DNA from: JAJDBU01 sp046756925
GTDB lineage: Bacteria > Nitrospirota > Nitrospiria > SBBL01 > JAADHI01
Assembly: GCA_046756925.1 (NCBI GenBank)
Contig: JBHHXH010000016.1
Span: 1-43,747, forward strand
Direction of reading: 5' to 3'
DNA length: 43,747 nt
Shown here piece after piece: positions 23,639 to 32,113 of the stretch. Made by a program: the position numbers and the translations under genes. The stretch's first letter is position 1. The number at the start of each line of letters is the position of its first letter. Under the pieces are notes generated by a model. It was given only the letters and a program-made list of their open reading frames with translations. It searched no databases and was not told the DNA's origin.

Positions 23639-24907
23639 TCATCGGGTCTTGTACGGAGTTTTGAATCGAGATGAATGGCCCGTCGTCTCGTGATTCCTTC
23701 GTTTTGCGGCCACAGGACGATTGGATCGAGGAATATGCTGCCTTGGGGCTCGGCCAAACGCTTGGTCGTGCATCACCTGAGGATCATTATAATTAAAATG
23801 ATCCACCGTGCAACGCTCCAAAGCGTAGCCGAGGCTCCGTTCGATGGTGCGCACCATCGCCCTATCTTCATCCGTCACCAAAGTAAAAGCATCGCCGCTT
23901 CGGGCGGCACGACCCGTTCGGCCGATACGGTGGATGTATGCCTCAGGGGTATCTGGCATGTCGTAATTAATCACATGAGAAACCTGGGAAACGTCGATAC
24001 CGCGCGCAGCGATATCCGTCGCCACGAGAATCTGAAAAGTGCCGTCTCGAAAACCGTTCAACGCAGCCTGACGTCTATTCTGTGACAAGTTGCCCTGCAG
24101 CGAGGCGGCTCTATGGCCGGACTTGATCAACTGTTCGCCGAGGCGTTTGGCGCGTTGTTTGGTGCGGGTGAATATGAGTACAGACGCCGTATCCGTATGT
24201 TGCAGCAGTGCCTGTAATAATCGTGTCTTGAGTTGCTGGGCAATCGGATAGAGCGCATGTGTCACACGCTCTGCAGGTACAGCGTAACTCACTTGAATAA
24301 TCTTAGGATCGATCAGGATGTCTTTCGCCAACTTTCTAATCGCACTTGGCATCGTGGCCGAGAAAAGAAGGGTTTGTCGTTTGTGCGGGATATGCTGAAG
24401 GATGCGCCGTATATCCGGGAGAAAACCCATGTCGAACATGTGGTCCGCCTCGTCGAGAACCAAAACCTCCAGAAACTTGAGGTCGATGGTGCCTTGTTTG
24501 ATATGATCCAGTAAGCGGCCGGGGCAGGCAACCACAATGTCGGCGCCCCGATTCAGTTTCTGTATCTGGTTGTTTATGCTGACACCGCCATAAACGGCAA
24601 CGCTACGCAAGTTTGTCGCTTGTGCGAGCGTCTCAATCGATTGGTGAATCTGCTCCGCCAATTCGCGAGTCGGCGCGAGAATAAGGGCGCGGACACGACC
24701 CCGTTTTCCCTCCATCAGCCGGTGAAGGATCGGTAGTACAAAAGCGGCTGTTTTCCCCGTGCCTGTTTGCGCCAGCCCCATGACATCACGCCCTTCCATA
24801 ACACTTGGTATGGCCTTTACTTGAATGGGCGTCGGCGTCATAAATCCAGCCGCCTTGATTCCCATGGCAACCTTGGCATTCAAATTAAACGATGTAAAAC
24901 GATCCAT
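23639..24907 (-). CDS. rhlE: DEAD-box RNA helicase, RhlE-like
   Basis: A 422-residue ATP-dependent RNA helicase. In order: the Q motif (FTSFNLNAKVAMGIKAAGF...TPIQ), motif I AQTGTGKT, Ia PTRELAEQ, II DEAD in VLDEADHMFDMGF, III SAT, then IV-VI ending in HRIGRTGRA (near residue 325). A basic tail rich in Arg, Asn and His follows, as in RhlE proteins acting on ribosomal RNA or the degradosome. I choose the ATG at 24907 because AAAGGA is eight bases upstream; an ATG eight codons earlier lacks a site. A terminator stands in its own leader, and its neighbour typA is another ribosome-biogenesis factor. Confidence 0.94.
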   Translation of the reverse strand: MDRFTSFNLNAKVAMGIKAAGFMTPTPIQVKAIPSVMEGRDVMGLAQTGTGKTAAFVLPILHRLMEGKRGRVRALILAPTRELAEQIHQSIETLAQATNLRSVAVYGGVSINNQIQKLNRGADIVVACPGRLLDHIKQGTIDLKFLEVLVLDEADHMFDMGFLPDIRRILQHIPHKRQTLLFSATMPSAIRKLAKDILIDPKIIQVSYAVPAERVTHALYPIAQQLKTRLLQALLQHTDTASVLIFTRTKQRAKRLGEQLIKSGHRAASLQGNLSQNRRQAALNGFRDGTFQILVATDIAARGIDVSQVSHVINYDMPDTPEAYIHRIGRTGRAARSGDAFTLVTDEDRAMVRTIERSLGYALERCTVDHFNYNDPQVMHDQAFGRAPRQHIPRSNRPVAAKRRNHETTGHSSRFKTPYKTR

Positions 24908-24940
24908 ATATTTCCTTTCATGTTCATTCATATGATCTAA

Positions 24941-24975
24941 AATAAAAAAAGACCCCGGAGTTATTCCGGGGCCTT
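24941..24975 (-). terminator. Intrinsic terminator inside the rhlE leader (possible attenuator)
   Basis: On the minus strand a 10-bp stem (AAGGCCCCGG with CCGGGGTCTT, one G-U pair, 7-base loop AATAACT) is followed by a run of seven T including the stem end, then ATTTTAG. It ends about 35 bases before the rhlE start codon and is oriented against that gene, so it must be read through or regulated for expression. No gene lies upstream on this strand that would need it. Confidence 0.85.
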
Positions 24976-25033
24976 ACATGTTGTGCACTGTATTGTTCCT
25001 AGAATAGCGATGTATATTTTAAAAATCTTCCAC

Positions 25034-25062
25034 AAAATACAGGTTTTGGATGAGGCTGTCAA
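25034..25062 (-). promoter_or_regulatory. Promoter of rhlE
   Basis: Minus-strand TTGACA (25057-25062) and TATTTT (25034-25039) with a 17-base spacer. The predicted transcript has a leader of about 120 bases that contains the terminator at 24941-24975. Confidence 0.6.
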
Positions 25063-25450
25063 ACATTATGTAAGATCCCCCTTCGGAAGCTTTCTTAAAT
25101 ACGAGACAATAAGAGCCCAACAATCCTGATCACCACGCTCTCGGTGAAGTCGCAAATATCAGATGTAGAACTGATGGTAAATAACAGATGATTTTTTGAC
25201 TGTTTATTGACTTCCATCCTTGGCTAAAAAAAGCGTCGCACCTAAGCAAAAAGGCAGCCAATTTAAAATCGATTCTTGTTCTAAAATACCATATGAGTAC
25301 ATCTTAAAATCCTCAAGGAAGCAGAGATTCGAAATGAAGGATTACCGAAAAAAGAGGATATAAGTCAAAGGTGATCCCGCAGGGTGCTACTCATCTATTA
25401 TTCTCGTTACCAAAGTAAAGACAAATCCCATCTCCTCACACTGGTTTGGC
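25063..25450. other. Intergenic region upstream of rhlE and the CBS genes
   Basis: Nearly 390 bases between two divergent promoters. I see no credible reading frame, RNA gene, repeat or terminator in it; short frames lack ribosome-binding sites and recognisable composition. Confidence 0.5.
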
Positions 25451-25479
25451 TTGACAGAAATCGCCATTTACGCTAATAA
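25451..25479 (+). promoter_or_regulatory. Promoter of the CBS-domain gene pair
   Basis: TTGACA (25451-25456) and TAATAA (25474-25479) with a 17-base spacer. A leader of about 155 bases follows, starting with a small imperfect hairpin (ACAGGTCAG...CTGGTCCTGT). Confidence 0.65.
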
Positions 25480-25641
25480 TCGGGTGACAGGTCAGACTGG
25501 TCCTGTGTATAAGGAAGGTGTTGTCTTCGTATTTCTAATCTTCACGATCCACAACCGCAACGGCCCGTGGAGACTGCTCAGGATGGTTCTAATGAGTCTG
25601 GAAATTCCCAAAGCAATGTTATCACGGAAAGGATAGCGGCC

Positions 25642-26103
25642 ATGGAACGACGACTGGCTTTTCGTTTTGGTGGAAAAGGCATGAAGGATATGGCCGTCTC
25701 CCACATGATGAAAAGGGATGTTATCTCCTTCGGCAAAGAAATTTACTGCAATATACTGGCAGAGTCAATGCTAAAAGGGGGGTTCGGAAGTATCCCGATT
25801 ATAGATCATCAAAGGAGATTGATTGGAATCGTGAGTGAATATGACCTTTTGAATGCCCTGACAAAGGGGATGGATTTGCGTGAGACGCTTGCTTTCGAGG
25901 TCATGACGCAACCGGCAGTAACGATTAAAGAAGAGATGCCGATTGAAGAAGTGATTTTACTTCTACAATCTCAACATTTTATTCGGGTTCCGGTAGTCGA
26001 TCCCGAAGGGAAGTTGATCGGTATCGTTGCGCGTAGGGATATTCTTGGATGTTATGTTAAATCAAGTTTTGGTCCGCTACCAGGATTCAAACATGATGTT
26101 TGA
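25642..26103 (+). CDS. Tandem CBS-domain protein, copy 1
   Basis: A 153-residue protein made almost wholly of two CBS motifs, a Bateman module: the first from about residue 16 (VSHMMKRDVISF...IPIIDHQRRLIGIVSEYDLLNAL) and the second from about residue 83 (VMTQPAVTIKEE...VPVVDPEGKLIGIVARRDIL). Such modules bind adenine nucleotides and usually act as energy sensors or partner subunits. No enzymatic domain is attached. The ATG at 25642 follows GGAAAGGA; an upstream GTG would add 25 unconserved residues. It is followed 25 bases later by a close paralogue. Confidence 0.85.
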   Translation: MERRLAFRFGGKGMKDMAVSHMMKRDVISFGKEIYCNILAESMLKGGFGSIPIIDHQRRLIGIVSEYDLLNALTKGMDLRETLAFEVMTQPAVTIKEEMPIEEVILLLQSQHFIRVPVVDPEGKLIGIVARRDILGCYVKSSFGPLPGFKHDV

Positions 26104-26128
26104 ACGTAGATAAAAAAGGAGACCCACT

Positions 26129-26575
26129 ATGCGACAAATAGATTATTGTGTCGGCGGAAAAAACATTGCGGAGATAGCCGCCTCTCATATAATGGAAACG
26201 GATGTCATCTCTTCCGGAGAAGAGACTTCTTGCCATGACCTGGCAGACTCCTTGTTTAAAAGGGGATTCGGGAGTATTCCGGTTATCGATCAGAACAGGG
26301 TGCTGAAAGGGCTTGTCAGTGAATACGACATCTTAAACGCCCTGGTGAATGGAAAAGATCTTCGCAAGACGTCTGCCTCTACGGTCATGACGCAGTCAGT
26401 CGTCACCATTAAAGAGGAAACGCCAATAATGGAGGTGATTGCCCTTCTCCAGGCGCGGCATCTCATACGGGTTCCGGTGGTCGATCCCGAAGGAAAGTTG
26501 ATCGGTATCGTTGCGCGTAGGGATATTCTTGGATGTTATTACGAATCAACCTTTGGTCCGCTGCCAAGTTTCTAA
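26129..26575 (+). CDS. Tandem CBS-domain protein, copy 2
   Basis: A 148-residue stand-alone Bateman module, a paralogue of the preceding gene with the same two-CBS layout (ASHIMETDVISS...IPVIDQNRVLKGLVSEYDIL; VMTQSVVTIKEE...VPVVDPEGKLIGIVARRDIL) and the same C-terminal FGPLP motif. The ATG follows AAGGAGA at ideal spacing. In a 72-base block near the 3' end it differs from copy 1 at only two positions, far closer than the rest of the genes, pointing to recent duplication or gene conversion. The two may form a heterodimer. Confidence 0.87.
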   Translation: MRQIDYCVGGKNIAEIAASHIMETDVISSGEETSCHDLADSLFKRGFGSIPVIDQNRVLKGLVSEYDILNALVNGKDLRKTSASTVMTQSVVTIKEETPIMEVIALLQARHLIRVPVVDPEGKLIGIVARRDILGCYYESTFGPLPSF

Positions 26576-26918
26576 ATATCTCCTCGTTCATTTTTCTGAA
26601 GACATTATGCCTTTATTTTTTCATTAAGGATATTTTCCGCTTTCTTCCTCAAGAGCTCTTCTTCTATTTGCCTTACTCCGTTGTTTAGGTTGTTTGTTTT
26701 GCGGTTTCGCGGCTTGCAAAACCCGCAAAACAAACACGGAGGTCATTTTTCAATTTTATCTGAGTTTAGGACATTCTCCATTTTCATATTCTGATTTTTC
26801 CTATTTCTTATTTTCCACAACGGAAACGCTGATTCCCCTTCCTTAAAAGTGGCAGGGCTCACAATTAAAATGATAAAATAACTCCGGAGATGACCTGTAA
26901 AGAGAGGGGGTGCCGCTG
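26576..26918. other. Intergenic region between CBS genes and the EF-G-like gene
   Basis: About 340 AT-rich bases. Apart from the inverted repeat at 26676-26741 I find no gene. A promoter for the downstream GTPase is presumably in the AT-rich stretch just before its ribosome-binding site (AGAGAGGGGG), but I cannot fix its boxes. Confidence 0.5.
26676..26741. repeat. Imperfect 19-bp inverted repeat
   Basis: CTCCG plus TGTTTGTTTTGCGG on the left matches CCGCAAAACAAACACGGAG on the right as a 19-bp inverted repeat, once a 10-base insertion in the left arm (26681-26690) is ignored. It sits 100 bases after the second CBS gene. It lacks a following T-run, so it is not a standard terminator. Confidence 0.6.
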
Positions 26919-28988
26919 ATGAAAGAATACCCGACAGAAGACATCAGAAATTTCTCAATTGTGGGGCACAGCGCTTCGGGCAAAACAACCTTAAGCGAGG
27001 CGATGCTTGCTTGTAGCGGTGATATTGGCCGGATGGGACGGATCGTCGATCAGAATACCGTTTCAGACTACCACGCCGACGAACACGAACGTCAGATTTC
27101 AATCCATACCTCACTGCTTCATACCGAATGGATGGGGAAAAAGTTCAACATCATCGATACGCCGGGCTATTCCGATTTTATCGGCGAGCGTTTGGATGTG
27201 CTTCGCGTGAGTGATTTCGCCTTGATTGTGATCCATGCAAATCATGGTGTTGAAGCGGTGACGGAGCAGGTCTGGAAATATGCCACTGAATATGATGTCC
27301 CGAAACTGCTTGTGATCAGCGGTTTTGATAAGGAACATGCTCATTTTGATCATGTCTTTGAATCCATTCGGCAGCATTTTGGAAAACGGGTTTTTCCGAT
27401 GAACATCCCAGTCAATCCAGGCCCCGGTTTTAATCGGATCCTGGATGTCATGCGGAGCGAAATCACCACGTACAAAACCGATGGGAGTGGAAAGTTCGAA
27501 GAATCGAGCGCCTTTGGAGAATGGGAAGCGCGTGTCGAGGGGCTGCATAAGGAGCTGATCGAATACATCGCCGAGTCGGATGACGGCCTGCTGGATAAAT
27601 TCTTGGAGGAAGGGGATCTTACAGAAGAAGAGATGCGGAGGTGGCTCCATCCTGCACTAAAAAACCATGCCTTCATTCCGCTGTTTTGTCTCTCGGGGGA
27701 AGAAAATGTCGGCGTCGCCCGACTGATGGACTTTATCGCGAAATACGGTTTTTCACCCGTTGACCATCAAAAGATCAAGGGGATCAATGCAGAAGGTGCT
27801 GAAGTTGGAATACGCTTGTCCGATCCTGAGCCGGTTTCTTATATTTTCAAAACCCTCAGCGAAGCCCATGTCGGAGAACTCTCTTTTTTTAGAATCTATT
27901 CCGGTGTTGTGCAAGCGGGGAGCGAACTTTACAACAGTACGAAGCAGGTCAACGAAAGGATCGGCCAACTTTACATCCTAAACGGAAAAGATCGCACTGC
28001 CGTCGGAATCTTACATGCTGGGGACATCGGTGCTGTCGTTAAAATGAAAGACAGTCACACGGGCAATACCCTCTGTAGCGTGAAACATGCCGTGACCTTG
28101 CCGGAGCCCGACTACCCCAAGCCAAACTTGCATGCCGCCTTAAAAGCAAAATCGAAAGGTGAGGAAGAAAAGATTGCCTTGGGCCTTTCCAAACTGCATG
28201 AAGAAGACCCGACCTTTTCCCACCGGGTCGATCCGGAACTGCATCAAACAATCATCTCCGGTCAAGGAGAGCTTCATTTGAAAGTGATTTCCGATCATCT
28301 AAAACGCCGGTTTTATGTCGATATCGATCTGGTCAAACCGAAAATCCCCTATCGGGAAACGATCAAAGTAAAAGGAGAATCGAAATACCGCCATAAAAAA
28401 CAATCCGGCGGTGCGGGACAGTTTGCTGAGGTCTGGATGCGGATTGAACCAAAATCACGCGGCACTGGGATAGAATTTACAGAATCCCTTGTCGGCATGC
28501 ATGTCGATCGGGTGTTTGTGCCTTCCGTTGAAAAAGGGGTTCATGCGGCTTGTAAAGAGGGAGTGACGGCCGGATACCGGGTGGTTGATCTGAAGGTCGA
28601 TTTCTACCACGGCAAACAACATCCGGTTGATTCGAAGGACGTCGCCTTTCAAATCGCAGGCCATCATGCCTTAAAAGAGGCAATGCTGGCAGCTGAGCCC
28701 TGCCTACTAGAGCCGATATATCATATGGAGGTGACCGTCCCTGAAGAGTCAATGGGGGACGTGATGAGTGATATCTCCAGCCGCCGAGGAAAAATTGTCG
28801 GCATCGATTCCAATGGTCGTTACCCAGTCATCAAAGCGCAAATGCCACAGGCGGAACAGTATGACTTTACAATCAACCTACGTTCCCTCACCCGTGGTCA
28901 GGGGAGCCATACTGGATCCTTTAGTCATTATGAGGAGATACCGAGTGATCTCGAAAAAAAAGTGATTTCGGAGAATAGAGCATCTTAG
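26919..28988 (+). CDS. Elongation factor G-like GTPase (EF-G paralogue)
   Basis: A 689-residue translational GTPase paralogue. The G1 motif GHSASGKTT and G3 DTPGYSDF are clear, but the G4 position reads VISGFDKEHA where EF-G has NKMD, so the guanine-specificity asparagine and lysine are lost. Domains II-V follow (HKKQSGGAGQFAEVWMRIEP near residue 495, and the C-terminal SDISSRRGKIVGI). This matches the EF-G-like family that accompanies, but does not replace, true EF-G; role unknown, perhaps ribosome recycling or stress. The ATG at 26919 has GAGGGG at good distance; an in-frame GTG three codons earlier lies too close to it. Confidence 0.87.
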   Translation: MKEYPTEDIRNFSIVGHSASGKTTLSEAMLACSGDIGRMGRIVDQNTVSDYHADEHERQISIHTSLLHTEWMGKKFNIIDTPGYSDFIGERLDVLRVSDFALIVIHANHGVEAVTEQVWKYATEYDVPKLLVISGFDKEHAHFDHVFESIRQHFGKRVFPMNIPVNPGPGFNRILDVMRSEITTYKTDGSGKFEESSAFGEWEARVEGLHKELIEYIAESDDGLLDKFLEEGDLTEEEMRRWLHPALKNHAFIPLFCLSGEENVGVARLMDFIAKYGFSPVDHQKIKGINAEGAEVGIRLSDPEPVSYIFKTLSEAHVGELSFFRIYSGVVQAGSELYNSTKQVNERIGQLYILNGKDRTAVGILHAGDIGAVVKMKDSHTGNTLCSVKHAVTLPEPDYPKPNLHAALKAKSKGEEEKIALGLSKLHEEDPTFSHRVDPELHQTIISGQGELHLKVISDHLKRRFYVDIDLVKPKIPYRETIKVKGESKYRHKKQSGGAGQFAEVWMRIEPKSRGTGIEFTESLVGMHVDRVFVPSVEKGVHAACKEGVTAGYRVVDLKVDFYHGKQHPVDSKDVAFQIAGHHALKEAMLAAEPCLLEPIYHMEVTVPEESMGDVMSDISSRRGKIVGIDSNGRYPVIKAQMPQAEQYDFTINLRSLTRGQGSHTGSFSHYEEIPSDLEKKVISENRAS

Positions 28989-29180
28989 GAGTGAGACATT
29001 CTGGTTGTTTTAAATATCTTTACTATATGTAACATAATGTAACACACGGATTGAAAGATTGGACATTTTAGAGCGCTTCAAAAAAAAAACAACATTACGG
29101 GAAAAAAACTTGCTTTTCCTTTTAATAAAGTCCGTATTAATTCTGCAATGACAGTCACTTTTTCCCAACCCGATTCTCCC

Positions 29181-29210
29181 TTGACATCCATCTCCGATTC
29201 TGAATACTAT
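29181..29210 (+). promoter_or_regulatory. Promoter of the pyr operon
   Basis: TTGACA (29181-29186) and TACTAT (29205-29210) with an 18-base spacer. The predicted start lies directly in front of the PyrR-binding hairpin. The 190 bases upstream, after the EF-G-like stop, contain AT-rich sequence and a repeated TGTAACA, but no gene. Confidence 0.7.
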
Positions 29211-29218
29211 AGGGCAGT

Positions 29219-29286
29219 TCCTTTAAACTGGTCCAGTGAGACCGGAAAGGTAAAACACAAATGAAGCATAAAAACACCCATGAGGG
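29219..29286 (+). promoter_or_regulatory. PyrR-binding leader hairpin (anti-antiterminator)
   Basis: CCTTT pairs with AAAGG around an inner stem CTGGTC/GACCGG and the loop CAGTGA (29220-29250). The loop context TCCAGTGAGA matches the PyrR recognition consensus. The 3' arm GGAAAGGT (29244-29251) can instead pair with ACCTTTTCC in the terminator's 5' arm, forming the antiterminator. UMP-bound PyrR should therefore favour termination. Confidence 0.85.
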
Positions 29287-29329
29287 AAACCTTTTCCGGA
29301 TGAGATAGATCGGGAGAAGGTTTTTTTTT
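29287..29329 (+). terminator. pyr operon attenuator terminator
   Basis: AACCTTTTCCGG pairs with CGGGAGAAGGTT (one mismatch, one wobble, loop of 11), followed by a run of nine T. It lies between the PyrR-binding hairpin and pyrR. Confidence 0.9.
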
Positions 29330-29366
29330 GGAGCATTACTGAAAGCCAGAAAATAGAAAAATAGAA

Positions 29367-29903
29367 TTGATTATACTAAATTCAAATGAAATTTCAAGGG
29401 CTTTAATGCGTATCGCGCATGAAGTACTTGAGAGAAATAAAGGGTCCAAAGAAGTGGTGTTGGTGGGAATTCGCACCGGCGGTGTCTACCTCGCACAGCG
29501 GCTGTCGCGAAGAATCCAAAAGATCGAGGGGGACGCGCCGCCGGTGGGGGCGCTCGACATCACGCTCTATCGTGACGACCTGGCAAACCGAATCGACACG
29601 CCGAACCTCAAAAAAACGGATATATCGTTTAATATGACGGATAAAAAAGTGGTTCTGGTCGATGATGTCCTCTACACGGGCAGAACCATCCGGGCCGCGC
29701 TCGATTCATTAATCGATCTGGGACGTCCGAAGGAAATTCAATTGGCGGTATTGATCGACCGTGGACATCGGGAACTTCCGATTCGCGCCGATTACGTGGG
29801 AAAAAACCTGCCCACGGCATTTCAAGAAAAAGTATCGGTTCGGCTTGAAGAAGCCGGAGAAGAAGATCGCGTGATCCTCGAAAGGAACCCGGGTGGCCCT
29901 TAA
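29367..29903 (+). CDS. pyrR: Bifunctional pyr operon attenuator / uracil phosphoribosyltransferase
   Basis: A 178-residue PyrR, an RNA-binding regulator with phosphoribosyltransferase fold. The PRPP-binding loop is KKVVLVDDVLYTGRTIRAALD (residues about 92-112), preceded by LVGIRTGGVYLAQRL and LDITLYRDDL. It senses UMP/UTP and PRPP and binds the leader hairpin seen 100 bases upstream. The only canonical start in frame is a TTG at 29367, with no good Shine-Dalgarno sequence, so initiation is probably weak, suiting a regulatory protein. It overlaps pyrB by 11 bases. Confidence 0.95.
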   Translation: MIILNSNEISRALMRIAHEVLERNKGSKEVVLVGIRTGGVYLAQRLSRRIQKIEGDAPPVGALDITLYRDDLANRIDTPNLKKTDISFNMTDKKVVLVDDVLYTGRTIRAALDSLIDLGRPKEIQLAVLIDRGHRELPIRADYVGKNLPTAFQEKVSVRLEEAGEEDRVILERNPGGP

Positions 29904-30819
29904 AAGAAAAGACATCCTTTCGATCGCCGAACTCCAAAAGGATGAAATCGATCTCATCCTTAAGACGGCGGAATCCTTCAAGGAGATCTCGACCCGGGAG
30001 GTCAAAAAGGTTCCGGCGCTGCGTGGCAAAACGGTCATCAACCTCTTTTTCGAACCCAGCACGCGGACCCGCACCTCCTTCGAACTGGCGGCGAAGCGCC
30101 TTTCCGCCGATGTCATCAACGTGTCCGCCGCGTCTAGCAGCGTCACCAAAAACGAAACCTTGCTCGATACGGCCCGGAATATTCAAGCCATGCACAGCGA
30201 TTTTATCGTGGTGCGGCACGCGGCGTCGGGGGTGCCCCATTTTTTGGCCTCGCGTCTTCACAGCGCCGTCATCAATGCGGGAGACGGCACCCATGAGCAT
30301 CCCAGTCAAGGTTTATTGGATTTGTTGACCATTCAAGAAAAGCGGGGAGATTTGAAAGGCTTGAAAGTCGTCATCGTCGGCGACATCCTCCACAGCCGCG
30401 TGGCCAACTCGGACATTCATGGCCTGAGGAAATACGGTGCCGATGTCCATTTGGTGGGACCGCCGACGCTCATTCCGGCCGGGATCGAACGTTGGGGCGT
30501 CACGGTGCATTATCATCTCGATGCTGCGCTGTCCTCGGCAGACGTGATCATGCTGCTTCGCATTCAACTCGAACGACAGGGGGGCGGGTTTTTCCCTTCC
30601 ATTCGCGAATACGCAAATCTCTACGGCCTCAATCGCCACAGACTGGCCTTGGCCGATCCCGATGTGTTGGTCATGCATCCCGGCCCCATAAATCGGGGCG
30701 TGGAAGTGACTTCGGAGGTTGCGGACGGCCTTTCCTCTGTCATCCTCGAACAAGTCACCAATGGACTGGCGGTTCGAATGGCCCTCTTTTTCATACTTTC
30801 CGGAGGCAGCCGTGAGTGA
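29893..30819 (+). CDS. pyrB: Aspartate carbamoyltransferase catalytic subunit
   Basis: A 308-residue enzyme joining carbamoyl phosphate and aspartate in pyrimidine synthesis. The carbamoyl-phosphate motif FEPSTRTRTSFELA (near residue 53) and the HPSQGLLDL motif near 135 are intact, as are the aspartate-binding RIQLERQ region and the late HPGPINRG. It starts with GTG after AAGGA and overlaps pyrR. No regulatory pyrI subunit is present; as in other PyrR-controlled bacteria, activity may depend on association with dihydroorotase, the next gene. Confidence 0.97.
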   Translation: MALKRKDILSIAELQKDEIDLILKTAESFKEISTREVKKVPALRGKTVINLFFEPSTRTRTSFELAAKRLSADVINVSAASSSVTKNETLLDTARNIQAMHSDFIVVRHAASGVPHFLASRLHSAVINAGDGTHEHPSQGLLDLLTIQEKRGDLKGLKVVIVGDILHSRVANSDIHGLRKYGADVHLVGPPTLIPAGIERWGVTVHYHLDAALSSADVIMLLRIQLERQGGGFFPSIREYANLYGLNRHRLALADPDVLVMHPGPINRGVEVTSEVADGLSSVILEQVTNGLAVRMALFFILSGGSRE

Positions 30820-32110
30820 GCGATCCGAAACAATCTTGATCAAAGGCGGCCGGATCATCGACCCCAGCGCCAATCGGGACGAGGTCGGCGATTTATTGAT
30901 TGAAAACGGGGTCATCCAAGAAATCGGCCCATCCATTTCGCCGCCGGATGTCTGCCGGACCATCGATGGGACGGGCCGGTTGATCGTGCCCGGCCTGATC
31001 GATCTGCACACCCATGTCCGGGAGCCCGGTTTCGAGTACAAAGAAACCGTGGCCACCGCCACGGCCGCGGCGACCTGGGGCGGTTTCACGACCATCTGCT
31101 GCATGCCGAACACCAACCCGGTCAACGACAACCAATCGGTCACGGAATTGATCTTGGAAAAGGCGAAGGAGGCGGGCTGGGTCCATGTTTTGCCCGTGGG
31201 CGCCATCACGAAGGGCTCGAAAGGAAAGGAACTGGCCGAAATGGGAGAACTCGTAGGCGCTGGCTGTGTCGCCGTGTCGGATGACGGCCTGCCGGTGATG
31301 AACAGCCAGGTCATGCGCCAGGCCATGCACTACGCCAAGATCTTCGATATCCCGGTCATCGATCATTGCGAGGACCTCAATTTAACGTCCGACGGGGTGA
31401 TGTTTGAAGGGGCGGTTTCGACCGCGCTCGGTTTGCGCGGGATCCCGGCATCCTCCGAAACGGTGATGGTGGCGCGCGATATCGAACTGGCCGAATTGAC
31501 CGGCGCGCGGGTACACTTGGCGCACATCAGTACGGCGGGCTCGGTGCAGCGGATTCGCGATGCAAAACGCCGCGGTGCCGCCGTGACGGCGGAAACCTGC
31601 CCCCATTATTTCACCCTCACCGACGAAGCAGTTCGAGGCTACAACAGCAACGCCAAGATGAAACCGCCCCTGGGCGCCCATCGCGATCAAACGGCGATTC
31701 GAGAAGGGCTGGCCGACGGCACCATCGAAATCATCGCCACCGATCACGCGCCGCATGCATCCGACGAAAAAGAACAGGAAATGGCTTGCGCTCCCTTCGG
31801 CATTGTCGGTCTCGAAACGGCCCTCCCGCTTTCCTTAAAACTCGTGGATGAGGGCATCCTGTCATTAATGGATTTGATCCGGAAACTGACGGCAGGACCG
31901 GCCCGGGTACTGGGAAAAAAGATCGGTCGCTTGGCGGTCGGCGATTCAGCCGATGTAACGATCGTCGATCCAAAAGCCGAATGGACCGTCAAGGAGCAAA
32001 ACTTGAAATCCCTTGGGAAGAATTCCCCCTTCATTGGCTGGACGATGAAGGGCCGCGCGACGGCGGTCATTGTCTCGGGAAAAATCATCAAAAACGAAGC
32101 GGTCAATTAA
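30812..32110 (+). CDS. pyrC: Dihydroorotase
   Basis: A 432-residue type I dihydroorotase (amidohydrolase) that cyclises carbamoyl aspartate. Metal-ligand motifs are visible: DLHTHVREPG (near residue 60), HCED (near 180), HISTAGS (near 232) and ATDHAPH (near 305). I set the start at the GTG preceded by GGAGG; it overlaps the pyrB stop by eight bases, whereas a longer frame would run 90 bases into pyrB. Length and motifs are those of an active enzyme, not a PyrX-type pseudo-dihydroorotase. Confidence 0.96.
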   Translation: MSERSETILIKGGRIIDPSANRDEVGDLLIENGVIQEIGPSISPPDVCRTIDGTGRLIVPGLIDLHTHVREPGFEYKETVATATAAATWGGFTTICCMPNTNPVNDNQSVTELILEKAKEAGWVHVLPVGAITKGSKGKELAEMGELVGAGCVAVSDDGLPVMNSQVMRQAMHYAKIFDIPVIDHCEDLNLTSDGVMFEGAVSTALGLRGIPASSETVMVARDIELAELTGARVHLAHISTAGSVQRIRDAKRRGAAVTAETCPHYFTLTDEAVRGYNSNAKMKPPLGAHRDQTAIREGLADGTIEIIATDHAPHASDEKEQEMACAPFGIVGLETALPLSLKLVDEGILSLMDLIRKLTAGPARVLGKKIGRLAVGDSADVTIVDPKAEWTVKEQNLKSLGKNSPFIGWTMKGRATAVIVSGKIIKNEAVN

Positions 32111-32113
32111 GAC

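Noticed and set aside
25451..25636. Small plus-strand frame of 61 codons before the first CBS gene
   Set aside because: It begins on the predicted promoter, lacks a ribosome-binding site and has no recognisable sequence.
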